A stretch of 64,000 nt of DNA from Mucilaginibacter sabulilitoris. Its GTDB lineage: Bacteria > Bacteroidota > Bacteroidia > Sphingobacteriales > Sphingobacteriaceae. Below, piece by piece: positions 51,655 to 60,703 of this stretch. Numbering within the stretch: position 1 is the first letter of the stretch; each line of letters begins with the position of its first letter. Below the pieces are notes generated by a model, which searched no databases, was not told where the DNA came from, and was given only the letters and a program-made list of their open reading frames with translations. The stretch is taken from assembly GCF_034262375.1 (NCBI RefSeq), contig NZ_CP139558.1, forward strand, positions 62,001 through 126,000, read 5' to 3'. The position numbers and the translations under genes were made by a program.

Positions 51655-53989
51655 ACTCTTCTATATCTGGCCCCTTAATTTTTTCACGATCAATGCCACG
51701 CTCCAGGCTCAATAAAAACGCCGGCAACAGCGTAAGGTTACTGATCATGGCAACCAGCAGGGTAATGGACAATAAAACCCCCAGCGCTACCGTACCCCCA
51801 AACTTTGATACCGCGAATATACCAAAGCCAAAAAACAATACAGTGGCTATAAATATCATGCTCACACCTGTTTCGCGAATGGTATCGGATACGATGTGTG
51901 ATATAGTTTTTTTACTATGGCGCAGTTCGTGACGGTAACGGGTTATGAAATAAATCGTCTGGTCAGACGAAATACCCATAGCTATACTAAATATCAATAT
52001 GGTTGACGGCTTTAACGGGATGCCAAAAAAGCCCATGATACCGGCCGTAATTATAAGTGGCACCAGGTTAGGCACTAACGACACGACTATCATTTTAACC
52101 CCTCTGAACAATATCCACATCACTGCGGCAATTAACAAAATGGCCCAGGCCAAGCTCTCATACAAATTTTTGAGCAGGTAGTTGGTTCCTTTGATAAATA
52201 TGATGCTTGAACCGGTAAGCTCCACATGAAATTTGGCAGGATTAAAAATAGAATCGATACGGGGCTGTAGTTCAGCCAGCACGGCGTTCATTTTTTTGGA
52301 ACCGGCGTCGATCATCTCAAACGTTACACGGGTAACCTGGCGGTTACTGTCCAGATAACTGTTCAATGCGCCGGAGGTGCCTTTGCCCGAATTGCCCGCA
52401 TAGTTCAGAATAAAATTTTGCTCGAGCCCATCGGGTAACCTGTAATACTCCGGGTTGCCGCCATAAAATGCCTGGGTTGAGAATTTTAATACCTGTATTA
52501 ATGATATTGACCGGCTAAACTCCGGATACGATGAGATAAGCTTCTCCAGTTTTTCAACCTTGCGGATAGTGCCCAGGTTCATGACGCCATTTTTGCGCCT
52601 GGTATCAATGCTGACCTCCAACGGCAACACCCCGTTAAAGTTCGATTCAAAAAATCGGAGGTCATTCAGTGTATTGTTGTGCTGGGGAAGGTCATCAACT
52701 ACATAACCGTTAATATTGATCCTGGCTATTCCAATCGCCGAAATAACAATGAGCACCAGTGCGGTAATATAAATTGCTTTACGTTTATGGTGCACCATGA
52801 CATCTAATTTCACCAGCAGGGTTTTCATTACTTTGCTGTCCTTAATACCTGTTTGTTTGGCTTTGGGGCTCGGCAAATAGCTAAAAACAATGGGCACCAA
52901 TATCAGGCTTAAAGCAAATGTGGCCAGTATGCTCATAGACGCTACCAAGCCAAACTGTGTTAACAATTCGCTATTGGTAAAACAAAGCACACCAAAGCCT
53001 ATGGCTGTGGTAATATTGGCGATAAAAGTGGTTATCCCGGCTTTCTCGAGCGCTATGAGCAATGCCCCCATTTTATCGCCCGACATTTCAAACTCGTGAT
53101 AGTATTTGTTCAGAATAAAAATAGTGTTTGGTATACCGATAACCACCACCAGCGGCGGGATAATGCCGGTAAGGATGGTCATTTCGTAATGCAGCAACAC
53201 CAGCATACCCAGGCTCCATACTACACCAAGCACCACAATAAGCACCGGGAAAACAACCGGGAAAAACGACCTGAAAAAGATGAGCAATATTAACGCCGTG
53301 ATCGCGATAGACAGGCTCAGGAACATGGAAAACTCGTGCGCAACCAGGTCGCCTACAACGGTACGTATAAGGGGAAGGCCCGAGTAGTGCACCTTGATGT
53401 TATGCCTTTTTTCAAATTGCTGCCCAAGGCTAAGCATTTTATTGATGATGGGTACGCGATAGGGCGTGTTGATTATCTTATCGTCAAAAGTAATGGCCAT
53501 CAGTGTCGACTTGCCATCGTCACTTAACACTAATCCTCTATAAAATGGCAGATTTAAAAGCCGCTGTTTTACACTATCAACCGCCTGTGCGCTTGGTAAT
53601 ATACCGGTAACCAGCGGCTTTATCACAAAACGATGCTGTGCTGTATCTTTTTGCAGGTTATAAACATTGGCTGCAGAAACTACTGCTTTAATGCCCTTAA
53701 TCTGTTTTAGCTGTGTACCTATCTGGTACCAGTCATTAAACACATCCTTATCAAAAATTTTATCTGACTTGATGCCCAGCACCATAGATGAGGCATCCTG
53801 ACCGAAGGTTTTTTTAAACTCATTATAACGTATGTAAGCCGAATCGGTAACCGGTAGCACCTTACCGCCGTTAAAGGTTATCTTTACTTTTGATGCCTCA
53901 AACCCCATAAAAGTGCTCAGCGCAATGACGCAGATAAATACGATAAGTCTGTTTTTGAGGATAAAAGAAGCAGTATGTTTCCAGAACAT
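51653..53989 (-). CDS. MMPL/RND-family membrane exporter
   Basis: 778 residues with the RND plan of two repeats. TM1 is near residue 15 and followed by a periplasmic domain. Six helices lie at about 215-380 and again at about 640-765, with a second periplasmic domain between. Conserved segments include LTGIIPPLVVVIGIPNTIFILNKYYHE and KPSTILIFSIAMGISSDQTIYFITRYRHEL. MMPL-type proteins export lipids or lipid-like compounds by proton antiport. No membrane-fusion or outer-membrane partner is adjacent. TAGTTTTG promoter box 23 nt upstream. Confidence 0.88.
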   Translation of the reverse strand: MFWKHTASFILKNRLIVFICVIALSTFMGFEASKVKITFNGGKVLPVTDSAYIRYNEFKKTFGQDASSMVLGIKSDKIFDKDVFNDWYQIGTQLKQIKGIKAVVSAANVYNLQKDTAQHRFVIKPLVTGILPSAQAVDSVKQRLLNLPFYRGLVLSDDGKSTLMAITFDDKIINTPYRVPIINKMLSLGQQFEKRHNIKVHYSGLPLIRTVVGDLVAHEFSMFLSLSIAITALILLIFFRSFFPVVFPVLIVVLGVVWSLGMLVLLHYEMTILTGIIPPLVVVIGIPNTIFILNKYYHEFEMSGDKMGALLIALEKAGITTFIANITTAIGFGVLCFTNSELLTQFGLVASMSILATFALSLILVPIVFSYLPSPKAKQTGIKDSKVMKTLLVKLDVMVHHKRKAIYITALVLIVISAIGIARININGYVVDDLPQHNNTLNDLRFFESNFNGVLPLEVSIDTRRKNGVMNLGTIRKVEKLEKLISSYPEFSRSISLIQVLKFSTQAFYGGNPEYYRLPDGLEQNFILNYAGNSGKGTSGALNSYLDSNRQVTRVTFEMIDAGSKKMNAVLAELQPRIDSIFNPAKFHVELTGSSIIFIKGTNYLLKNLYESLAWAILLIAAVMWILFRGVKMIVVSLVPNLVPLIITAGIMGFFGIPLKPSTILIFSIAMGISSDQTIYFITRYRHELRHSKKTISHIVSDTIRETGVSMIFIATVLFFGFGIFAVSKFGGTVALGVLLSITLLVAMISNLTLLPAFLLSLERGIDREKIKGPDIEE

Positions 53990-54012
53990 TATGAGTGATA
54001 TTAAGGGCGGCG

Positions 54013-54020
54013 CAAAACTA
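54013..54020 (-). promoter_or_regulatory. -7 box (TAGTTTTG) of the MMPL-SDR unit
   Basis: A perfect TAnnTTTG on the minus strand, 23 nt before the MMPL ATG. Confidence 0.5.
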
Positions 54021-54141
54021 CGAATTTTGATTTACCCACCCGCCTGCTATTTATTTTGTGACAAAGTTATAACCCACTTCCTGCTTCTTTATGGGTAATT
54101 AAAGGATAAAATAATTAAATCCATAAATGTTGATAACTATG

Positions 54142-54149
54142 TATTTTTG
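54142..54149 (+). promoter_or_regulatory. -7 box (TATTTTTG) before diacylglycerol kinase
   Basis: TATTTTTG ends 5 nt before the ATG at 54155 and predicts a leaderless dgkA-recO mRNA. Confidence 0.5.
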
Positions 54150-54154
54150 CATAT

Positions 54155-54511
54155 ATGAGAAGACTGATACGCAGTTTTGGCTTTGCCTTTAAAGGCCTGG
54201 CATACGCGGCAGAGTCGCAGCCTAATTTCAGGATACACCTGGTGATGAGCCTTGTTGCCATTGCACTCGGGTTCGCTTTGCATATTTCAACAGCAGAGTG
54301 GCAATGGGTAATGTTGTGTATAACCCTGGTGCTGGTGACCGAACTTTTAAACACGGCCATTGAAACACTGACCGACCTGGTTTCACCTACCTACAATGTT
54401 AAGGCCGGCCACGTTAAAGACGTAAGCGCCGGGGCTGTGGTTGTTGCCGCTGTATTTGCCTTTATAACCGGCATGATCATATTTATACCTAAACTTATTT
54501 TACTGTTTTAG
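54155..54511 (+). CDS. Diacylglycerol/undecaprenol kinase (DgkA family)
   Basis: 118 residues with three membrane helices. Family motifs are FAFKGLAYAAESQPNFRIHL near the N terminus and ELLNTAIETLTDLVSP, whose Glu and Asn form the catalytic site. It phosphorylates diacylglycerol or undecaprenol in the inner membrane. The recO ATG is 2 nt after its stop, so the two are one transcript. Confidence 0.92.
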   Translation: MRRLIRSFGFAFKGLAYAAESQPNFRIHLVMSLVAIALGFALHISTAEWQWVMLCITLVLVTELLNTAIETLTDLVSPTYNVKAGHVKDVSAGAVVVAAVFAFITGMIIFIPKLILLF

Positions 54512-54512
54512 C

Positions 54513-55238
54513 ATGCTGCATAAAACCAGGGGCATCGTATTTAAGGCAACCGACTATGGCGAAAGCAGCGTTATTGTACAGCTGTTTACCGAAAAGTTTG
54601 GCCTGCAATCGTACATCATTAACGGAGCCAAAAAACCACGGGCCAAAATTGGCCGTAATATGCTGCAGCCGCTCCATTTGCTTGACCTGGTAGTCTATCA
54701 TAAAAATACAGGCAGCGTGCAGCGCATAGCCGAACTCAAAAACTCGCCGGTATTGCAAACCGTTCCTTATGATGTGATAAAAAGTTGCCTGGCCATTTTT
54801 TTAAACGAGGTGTTATACAAGGCTATCAGGCAACAGTCGGCCGATGAAAATTTGTTTGATTTTGTATTCAGCGCCATAGAGTGGCTCGACCACCAAGCAG
54901 ACAGCGTGGCCAACTTCCACCTGCTGTTTTTAGTGCACCTTACCCGTTATCTTGGTTTTTATCCAGACAGGAACCTGTCCGGTAATGCCGATTATTTTGA
55001 TATGAAGAATGGCACCTTCAGCAAGTATAAACCCGATAATACTTTATACCTGTCGCCTCCGCATACTCAAAACTTTAGCTTGCTTCTACAGTGCGGCTTT
55101 GAAAACATGCAGCAATTAAAATTAAGTAATGATGAGCGCCGGTACTTGCTCCAAAAATTATTGGAATATTATGCCCTGCATATTGAAGGCTTTGGCAATG
55201 TCCGTTCAGCAGATGTGCTGGAAGAGGTGCTCGCTTAG
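54513..55238 (+). CDS. recO: DNA repair protein RecO
   Basis: 241 residues. The N-terminal OB fold has MLHKTRGIVFKATDYGESSVIVQLFTEKFGLQSYIINGAKKPRAK. A helical C-terminal domain includes LARYLGF-like LTRYLGFYPDRN. RecO loads RecA on SSB-coated DNA with RecR. The four-cysteine zinc site of some RecO proteins is absent. Starts 2 nt after the kinase stop. Confidence 0.92.
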   Translation: MLHKTRGIVFKATDYGESSVIVQLFTEKFGLQSYIINGAKKPRAKIGRNMLQPLHLLDLVVYHKNTGSVQRIAELKNSPVLQTVPYDVIKSCLAIFLNEVLYKAIRQQSADENLFDFVFSAIEWLDHQADSVANFHLLFLVHLTRYLGFYPDRNLSGNADYFDMKNGTFSKYKPDNTLYLSPPHTQNFSLLLQCGFENMQQLKLSNDERRYLLQKLLEYYALHIEGFGNVRSADVLEEVLA

Positions 55239-55312
55239 TGAGATAAATAACCGGCATCGCAATAAAATTACTGTGTCCCGCCTGAATCTGATCGAGATAC
55301 CGGTGTCCTGAA

Positions 55313-55588
55313 TTACTGTTCAGAATGTTCTAAAACATGTTTCTTTATAAATTCAATACTGGAATCAGGTAAATCACTGCCCCCTGTTTGAACGATACCA
55401 CCATCAGGTTTTATCTCCAGTTCGGCATTAATGTTACTATCTATAAAAACATGAAGTTTATTTTGCTCTTTTTCCACCCGGCAAGCCAGCTCCCGGCCCG
55501 AATAATTGATGTGAAATTCATATTTACCATCCTTTGCTGCAGGTGACGTGTCTTTAGGATCGATCATAGTTATCGTGTTTAATATCAT
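55313..55588 (-). CDS. Hypothetical 91-residue protein
   Basis: 91 residues, predicted cytoplasmic and mostly beta (YEFHINYSGRELACRVEKEQNKLHVFIDSNINAELEIKPDGGIVQTGG), with a short C-terminal helix. I do not recognise a family. The ATG at 55567 (MIDPKDTS) is an alternative start. It is convergent with recO and lies 74 bp from it. Confidence 0.6.
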   Translation of the reverse strand: MILNTITMIDPKDTSPAAKDGKYEFHINYSGRELACRVEKEQNKLHVFIDSNINAELEIKPDGGIVQTGGSDLPDSSIEFIKKHVLEHSEQ

Positions 55589-55647
55589 AACACTGCAACC
55601 TGCCCGATGTTTTGCCGGAGAATAAAATATGTATCAGCCTAAAAAAA

Positions 55648-55682
55648 CAAAAAAGAGAAAGCCAGGGGCTATCTCTTTTTTT
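55648..55682. terminator. Terminator-like hairpin in the 55.6-56.2 kb gap
   Basis: AAAAAGAGA and GCC pair with GGC and TCTCTTTTT around a short loop, with a T run on the plus strand. No gene precedes it on the plus strand nearer than recO, so its client is unclear. Confidence 0.5.
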
Positions 55683-56203
55683 AGTTGACTGACCTCATTA
55701 TTTACCATAAAGAACTAATTGGTTAGATCGATAATAACAATTGTTACAAATATATGCACTATAGAATTAGTAGACTAATTTTTTAATAAAAATTTAACAC
55801 GCTATTTTACTTATAATGTGCACTATAGCTAATATTTAAATCTACGGCATCATTAACAGATTGACACCTGGGCAACTTCTTATTGGCTATTACACAAAAA
55901 CACTGTATTTACCCTATGTAGTTGTTTCTATTTAAAAAGAAGTGCAGCGATATCTAAAAAATAAACGGTGTTTTCTCACAAAAAAGCACCATTTTAAACA
56001 AATGTCAATCCAACAGCTTATGAAGAATAATCGCCATTTACATATTATATACCAAAAGCACCTATTAAATACAATATAGCTATAAATTAGCCATTTATCG
56101 GAAACTATTATCACCGCCAAAATATGTCGCCAGAGTTAATTATACAGGCTTTTTTTAGCTATTATTTGTTAAAAAATTAAACATCAATTAACGCTAATTA
56201 AGA
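55683..56203. other. AT-rich non-coding stretch with repeated TGCACTATAG
   Basis: No convincing gene is seen between the small gene at 55588 and the DUF2062 start at 56261. TGCACTATAG occurs twice (about 55755-55764 and 55819-55828), each followed by an ATTAG/GCTAAT-like motif. ATTAGTAGACTAAT nearby is close to palindromic. The 62-residue reading frame at 55932-56120 (minus) is Cys/Phe-rich and not protein-like. Confidence 0.4.
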
Positions 56204-56211
56204 TAAATTTG
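56204..56211 (+). promoter_or_regulatory. -7 box (TAAATTTG) of the DUF2062 gene
   Basis: A perfect TAnnTTTG, 49 nt before the ATG. Confidence 0.5.
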
Positions 56212-56260
56212 CGCGTGCTTTAGTAAGCCTTGTTAAAATGCACCGCAGGAAATTCATAGT

Positions 56261-56776
56261 ATGGCTCTAAATAAAACAAAGCTTCAAAAATTCAGATTCA
56301 GTAACATTAAACCTTTACATTTTTTCAAAACCCTTTTTAGCCGCGAAAAAAGCCGGCAGTTCATAAAAGAACACCTGTTTAACCCGCAGCACTCGGCACA
56401 GTTAAAAGCTTCATCCATTGGCTTTGGGGTATTTATGGGTATAATTCCTATATGGGGGTTTCAATTAATAGCTGCTTTTTTGTTGGCTGTACCGCTCAGG
56501 TTAAATAAGGCGCTGGTCATTTTAGCTGCCCATATCAGTTTTGCACCCATGATACCGGTTGTAATTTTCCTGAGTTATAAAGCCGGGGGCTGGTGGATGG
56601 GAGAGGAAACCGTTGATATACCCTTTAGTCATAACATTACTTTAAAATTAATAAGTCTTCACCTAAAACAATATCTATATGGCAGTATATCACTTGCTAT
56701 AACAGCAGGTTTGTTTGCCGGTTTATTAACCTTTGCCTTGCTAAAACTGTTTACCAGGAAAACTACATCCGCATAG
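56261..56776 (+). CDS. DUF2062 membrane protein
   Basis: 171 residues. A basic N terminus of about 40 residues is followed by the DUF2062 region SPAQLKASSIGFGVFMGIIPIWGFQ-like (here LKASSIGFGVFMGIIPIWGFQLIAAFLLAVPLRLNK) and three to four helices. In some bacteria the domain is fused to or beside glycosyltransferases; none is nearby here. Function unknown. A terminator-like hairpin follows at 56792-56822. Confidence 0.85.
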   Translation: MALNKTKLQKFRFSNIKPLHFFKTLFSREKSRQFIKEHLFNPQHSAQLKASSIGFGVFMGIIPIWGFQLIAAFLLAVPLRLNKALVILAAHISFAPMIPVVIFLSYKAGGWWMGEETVDIPFSHNITLKLISLHLKQYLYGSISLAITAGLFAGLLTFALLKLFTRKTTSA

Positions 56777-56791
56777 TCAAGTTATGTAAAA

Positions 56792-56822
56792 CCTTTTACT
56801 GACACTAAAAAGGGGCTTTTTT
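56792..56822 (+). terminator. Terminator after the DUF2062 gene
   Basis: CCTTTT and AAAAGG are paired across a 10-nt loop, then GGC and a seven-T run. Confidence 0.5.
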
Positions 56823-57090
56823 TGAAATCGCCGACCATACCAACGAAAACGTTATCGTAAATAAAAACAGTTAAAGCTTATGAAAAGCTATTCGCTCCGG
56901 ATATTTTTGACATACGCTATATATATAATATTTTAACCAATTGTAAATAACTAAGCGCTTTTAATCACTAAAAACCGACTTAATTATTACTTATAAAACC
57001 GCTTATACCTGCAAATCTTCGTTGTTCTGCAGCACATAAATAGTGTTAACTACGCATGTTTGCCGGGATGAAAAATAGTACATAGAGTAA

Positions 57091-57231
57091 CCTTTAATCA
57101 CAGATCATGAAAAAATAATTCAAGGCTCATCCCAAAAAGGAATCGGTAGTGGGTTCAGCACTACCGAAATCTTTAATGTCCCGTTAAGCCAAACAACAAC
57201 ATTTTATGTTGCAGGGGACGCTTTTGCCTAA
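57091..57231 (+). pseudogene. Relic of an adhesin-type Ig-like repeat domain
   Basis: An open stretch of 46 codons with no start, ending in TAA. The translation contains GSGFSTTEIFNVPLSQTTTF and then YVAGDAFA. This closely follows the Ig-like/PKD-type repeat pattern GxGSxFTTPxLSxTTTYYVxA seen in large Bacteroidota adhesins. An in-frame TAA lies just upstream and no larger ORF surrounds it, so it looks like the last fragment of a decayed gene. The 738-bp gap upstream of susC holds no other coding signal I can see. Confidence 0.5.
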
Positions 57232-57280
57232 TTCAAACCGAAATTTTAAATAAGCAACACAAATATGAAGAAAAAAACCT

Positions 57281-57340
57281 CACATTTTGTCATATAAACC
57301 GGCTTTGTTGCAGCATACTATTGCAACAAACAGAAATGTG
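57281..57340 (+). promoter_or_regulatory. Two-tier stem-loop upstream of susC
   Basis: The inner stem TTTGTTGCA/TGCAACAAA (57304-57312 with 57322-57330) and the outer stem CACATTT/AAATGTG (57281-57287 with 57334-57340) are nested. It lies 175 bp before the SusC start, possibly in the 5' leader. Confidence 0.35.
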
Positions 57341-57514
57341 GCTTACCCGTACTCCGGGCTGGATACCCCTATTCGCATCAGCTAAATTTTATGTCTTATA
57401 AACAGGATCCCTACGGATAACCCTGTTGATCTGCTTGCAATGGGTTTATACACCCTCAATATTTCCCACGTAAGCATTAACCTCCTATAAACCAATCTAT
57501 TAAGTATTGAAATT

Positions 57515-60500
57515 ATGAGAAAACAAATTACGCTCCTTATTTTATTTTTCCTGGCGAGCTGCACGCTTGCGCTCGCACAGGATATATCCATAAAGGGTAT
57601 TATCAAGGATGATAAAGGCCTGCCTATACCTGGCGCAACCGTTAAGATAAAGGGTGGCACCAAAGGGGTAGCCGCCGATTTAAAAGGCAATTATTCGCTG
57701 ACTGCTCCATCAAATGCCACATTAGTATTCAGCATAATAGGCTACGCAGCCCAGGAGCAGCCTGTAAATGGCCGTACAGCTATAAATGTTATACTGGCCG
57801 AGGACAACAAACAGCTAAACGAAGTAGTGGTGGTTGGTTACGGAACCCGGCAAAAAAAGGATGTTACCGGCGCCGTATCCAGTATAAAAGCTACACAGCT
57901 TGAAAATGAAAACCCTACCAGTATAGGCGATGTGCTTAAAGGTAACATTCCTGGTCTTACGGTGAGTATGAACACTTCGGCTAAGGGAGGCGGCGATCTG
58001 CTGGTGCGCGGAAAAAGTACATTAACTGGCAATACTTCGCCATTAATTGTATTGGATGGCGTTATTTACCCGGGTCAGCTGGCCGATATCAACCCGAACG
58101 ATATAGCATCTGTTGATGTGTTAAAAGACGCCAGCGCCCTTGCCGTATATGGTTCAAGGGCCGCGGCCGGCGTAGTTGCTGTTACTACCAAAAAGGGCAA
58201 AACCGGGCCACCTGTGATAACCCTCAACAGCAATTTTGGTATAGCGCAGTTGGAAAAAGAGCAAAAAGTGTATGGCCCGCAAGGCTTTCTAGACTGGCGC
58301 GCCGATGTAATGCGCAGTATCAACGTCAACAACCCTGCCTACGAGTATACCGATCCACGAAGTTTGCCCGCCGGCGTAACCGTAGATCAATGGATGGCCT
58401 TAACTAATGCAACCGGCGACCCGGTTGACCAATGGCTGAGCAGGCTTGGCCTGGTACCAAATGAAAGGGCCAATTATTTCGCCGGTAAAACGGTTGACTG
58501 GTTTGACAGGGTTTTCCGCAATGGTTTCAGGCAGGACCATACTGTGAGCATGTCGGGAAGGCGGGAAGATGTTAACTACTACATGTCGTTAAACTACACC
58601 AAAAATCAAAACCTTATTGCGGGCGGCGATTATAGTAACATACGCGCCCGGTTAAACCTGGAAGGGCAGGCCACCAAGTTTTTAACAGTAGGCGTTAACG
58701 CACAATACGCGGTAAGGGATGAGAGCGCCCTGCCGACCATCAGTAATGTTAATAACAATACAGTTGACCGTGCCCATACGATGGAAGCCGACTGGACACA
58801 GATAACCAACAACTCCCCTTATGGTGATTTTTATAATGCCGATGGTACCTTAAGAAGGATACCGACAGATGATGCGGGCCTCAATGCCAGGAACCCGTTT
58901 TTAAATACACAGTATGATGAGAGCATGAACATTCAGAATACTTTGTTTGCCAACCTATACGCAAGGGTAACGTTGCCATTGGGTATAACCTTGCAAACCA
59001 ATTTTACACCAAGTATCGACTCTTATCGTAATTTCTATCATAACTCTTCAAAAAACCCCAATGTAACCGTTCCTGGCGGGCAGGCACAGCGCGCAATGGA
59101 GAACCGCTATAATTACCAGATAGACAACTTATTGAAATGGAACCGCACATTTAACAATATCCACAATATTGATGTTACCCTGTTGGTTAACAAAGAAAAA
59201 TATCAATCATGGTACACCAAGGAAACCAATGAAGGTTTTAGCCCGAATGATGACCTGGGTTTTCACAATTTGGGTGCTGGCAATAAACCTACAGCAAGCA
59301 GCGATGACCGGTACTCAACAGCAAACGCTTATTTAGGTCGTATTAACTACACGCTGATGCAACGGTATTTACTTACCGTTTCTGTCCGCCGCGACGGGTA
59401 TTCACTATTTGGGCAAAAACACCCCAGTGACAACTTTCCATCAGTTGCCGGTGGCTGGATATTTACAGACGAAGACTTTATGAAATCGGTTAAATGGCTG
59501 AGTTATGGAAAGCTCCGCCTGTCATACGGTGTTAATGGTAACCGCGATATCAGGGATGTAAACGGAACGGTTGACCCTAACAGGGCTTTGGCTGTTATAA
59601 CTGCAGAAAAATATCCAACTGTAACTCCTGGAGGCACGGCTACTGCAAATTCGGCCCTTTACATCAGCAGAATGGCCAATGCAGAATTGAAGTGGGAACG
59701 CACTACCTCATTAAACGCGGGTCTTGACTTTGCATTGTTCAACAGCCGTTTAAATGGTTCAATTGACGTTTACAGCAAAAAAACCACCAACCTGTTAGTT
59801 CAAAGAACATTACCCCAGGTATCTGGCTTTGAGAGCGTTATTTCAAACATAGGGCAGGTAAATAATAAAGGTTTTGAGTTTAACCTGTCGAGCAAAAACA
59901 TAACATCCAGCAATTTTAACTGGACCAGTACGGTCAACTTTTTCTTAAATCGCAATAAAATTGTGCATTTATATGGCGCGGCCGATGTTACCAATGCCGA
60001 TGGTAGCGTGAGCCGTGTTGAAAATAGCGACAAAGCTAATGGCTGGTTTATAGGTAAGGACATCGATGCCGTATGGGATTATAAAATTTTAGGCGTATGG
60101 CAAACCAACGAAAAAGATGAAGCCGCCAAATATGGTGCGGTACCGGGCGATTTTAAATTGCAAAAACTGGTTAACAGCGGTCCCAATCAATATAAATATA
60201 CCGATGATGACAAGCAATTTATTGGCCACGAGTCACCAAGGTTTAGCTGGTCGTTACGGAATGATTTTAATATCTACAAAAACTTCGATTTTGGTTTCCT
60301 GCTGCTCTCCAACTGGGGGCAGCTTCGGAAATATAACCAGGCCATTAACAACCAGGGCGGTGTAAGTATTTCAAGAACATCATCATATGTACAGCCATAC
60401 TGGACGCCTGATAACCCCATAAACAACTATGCCCGCCTAAACTCAGGTTCAAGCGGCACTACTGTTACTGTATGGCGTAAGGCCTCATTTATCAGGCTCA

Positions 60501-60685
60501 ACACGGTTTCCCTGGGTTATAATTTCCCTAAATCATGGCTTACTCCTTTAAAAATACAAAGCGCCAAATTATATGCAAACGTAACCAACGCATCTGTATA
60601 TGCCCCCGACTGGGATTATTGGGACCCTCAAAATGACGGGCCAACCCCAAGATATATATCAGTAGGTGTAAACGTAGTATTTTAA
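57515..60685 (+). CDS. SusC/RagA-family TonB-linked outer-membrane receptor
   Basis: 1056 residues. A signal peptide (ending LALAQ) is followed by a CarboxypepD_reg domain (about 24-97) and the TonB-box region LNEVVVVGYG at 101-110. The plug has DVTGAVSSIK, LLVRGKSTLTGNTSPLIVLDGV and DVLKDASALAVYGSRAAAGVV. A 22-strand barrel ends YISVGVNVVF. With its SusD partner it imports an oligosaccharide or peptide across the outer membrane using TonB energy. There is no STN domain, so it is not a classic anti-sigma-coupled transducer. Confidence 0.95.
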   Translation: MRKQITLLILFFLASCTLALAQDISIKGIIKDDKGLPIPGATVKIKGGTKGVAADLKGNYSLTAPSNATLVFSIIGYAAQEQPVNGRTAINVILAEDNKQLNEVVVVGYGTRQKKDVTGAVSSIKATQLENENPTSIGDVLKGNIPGLTVSMNTSAKGGGDLLVRGKSTLTGNTSPLIVLDGVIYPGQLADINPNDIASVDVLKDASALAVYGSRAAAGVVAVTTKKGKTGPPVITLNSNFGIAQLEKEQKVYGPQGFLDWRADVMRSINVNNPAYEYTDPRSLPAGVTVDQWMALTNATGDPVDQWLSRLGLVPNERANYFAGKTVDWFDRVFRNGFRQDHTVSMSGRREDVNYYMSLNYTKNQNLIAGGDYSNIRARLNLEGQATKFLTVGVNAQYAVRDESALPTISNVNNNTVDRAHTMEADWTQITNNSPYGDFYNADGTLRRIPTDDAGLNARNPFLNTQYDESMNIQNTLFANLYARVTLPLGITLQTNFTPSIDSYRNFYHNSSKNPNVTVPGGQAQRAMENRYNYQIDNLLKWNRTFNNIHNIDVTLLVNKEKYQSWYTKETNEGFSPNDDLGFHNLGAGNKPTASSDDRYSTANAYLGRINYTLMQRYLLTVSVRRDGYSLFGQKHPSDNFPSVAGGWIFTDEDFMKSVKWLSYGKLRLSYGVNGNRDIRDVNGTVDPNRALAVITAEKYPTVTPGGTATANSALYISRMANAELKWERTTSLNAGLDFALFNSRLNGSIDVYSKKTTNLLVQRTLPQVSGFESVISNIGQVNNKGFEFNLSSKNITSSNFNWTSTVNFFLNRNKIVHLYGAADVTNADGSVSRVENSDKANGWFIGKDIDAVWDYKILGVWQTNEKDEAAKYGAVPGDFKLQKLVNSGPNQYKYTDDDKQFIGHESPRFSWSLRNDFNIYKNFDFGFLLLSNWGQLRKYNQAINNQGGVSISRTSSYVQPYWTPDNPINNYARLNSGSSGTTVTVWRKASFIRLNTVSLGYNFPKSWLTPLKIQSAKLYANVTNASVYAPDWDYWDPQNDGPTPRYISVGVNVVF

Positions 60686-60703
60686 AAATTTGAACTGATT
60701 AAC

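Noticed and set aside
55932..56120. 62-residue minus-strand ORF in the AT-rich gap
   Set aside because: Composition is dominated by Phe, Trp, Cys and Ile with no domain, promoter or ribosome site; it is consistent with a chance ORF in AT-rich DNA.
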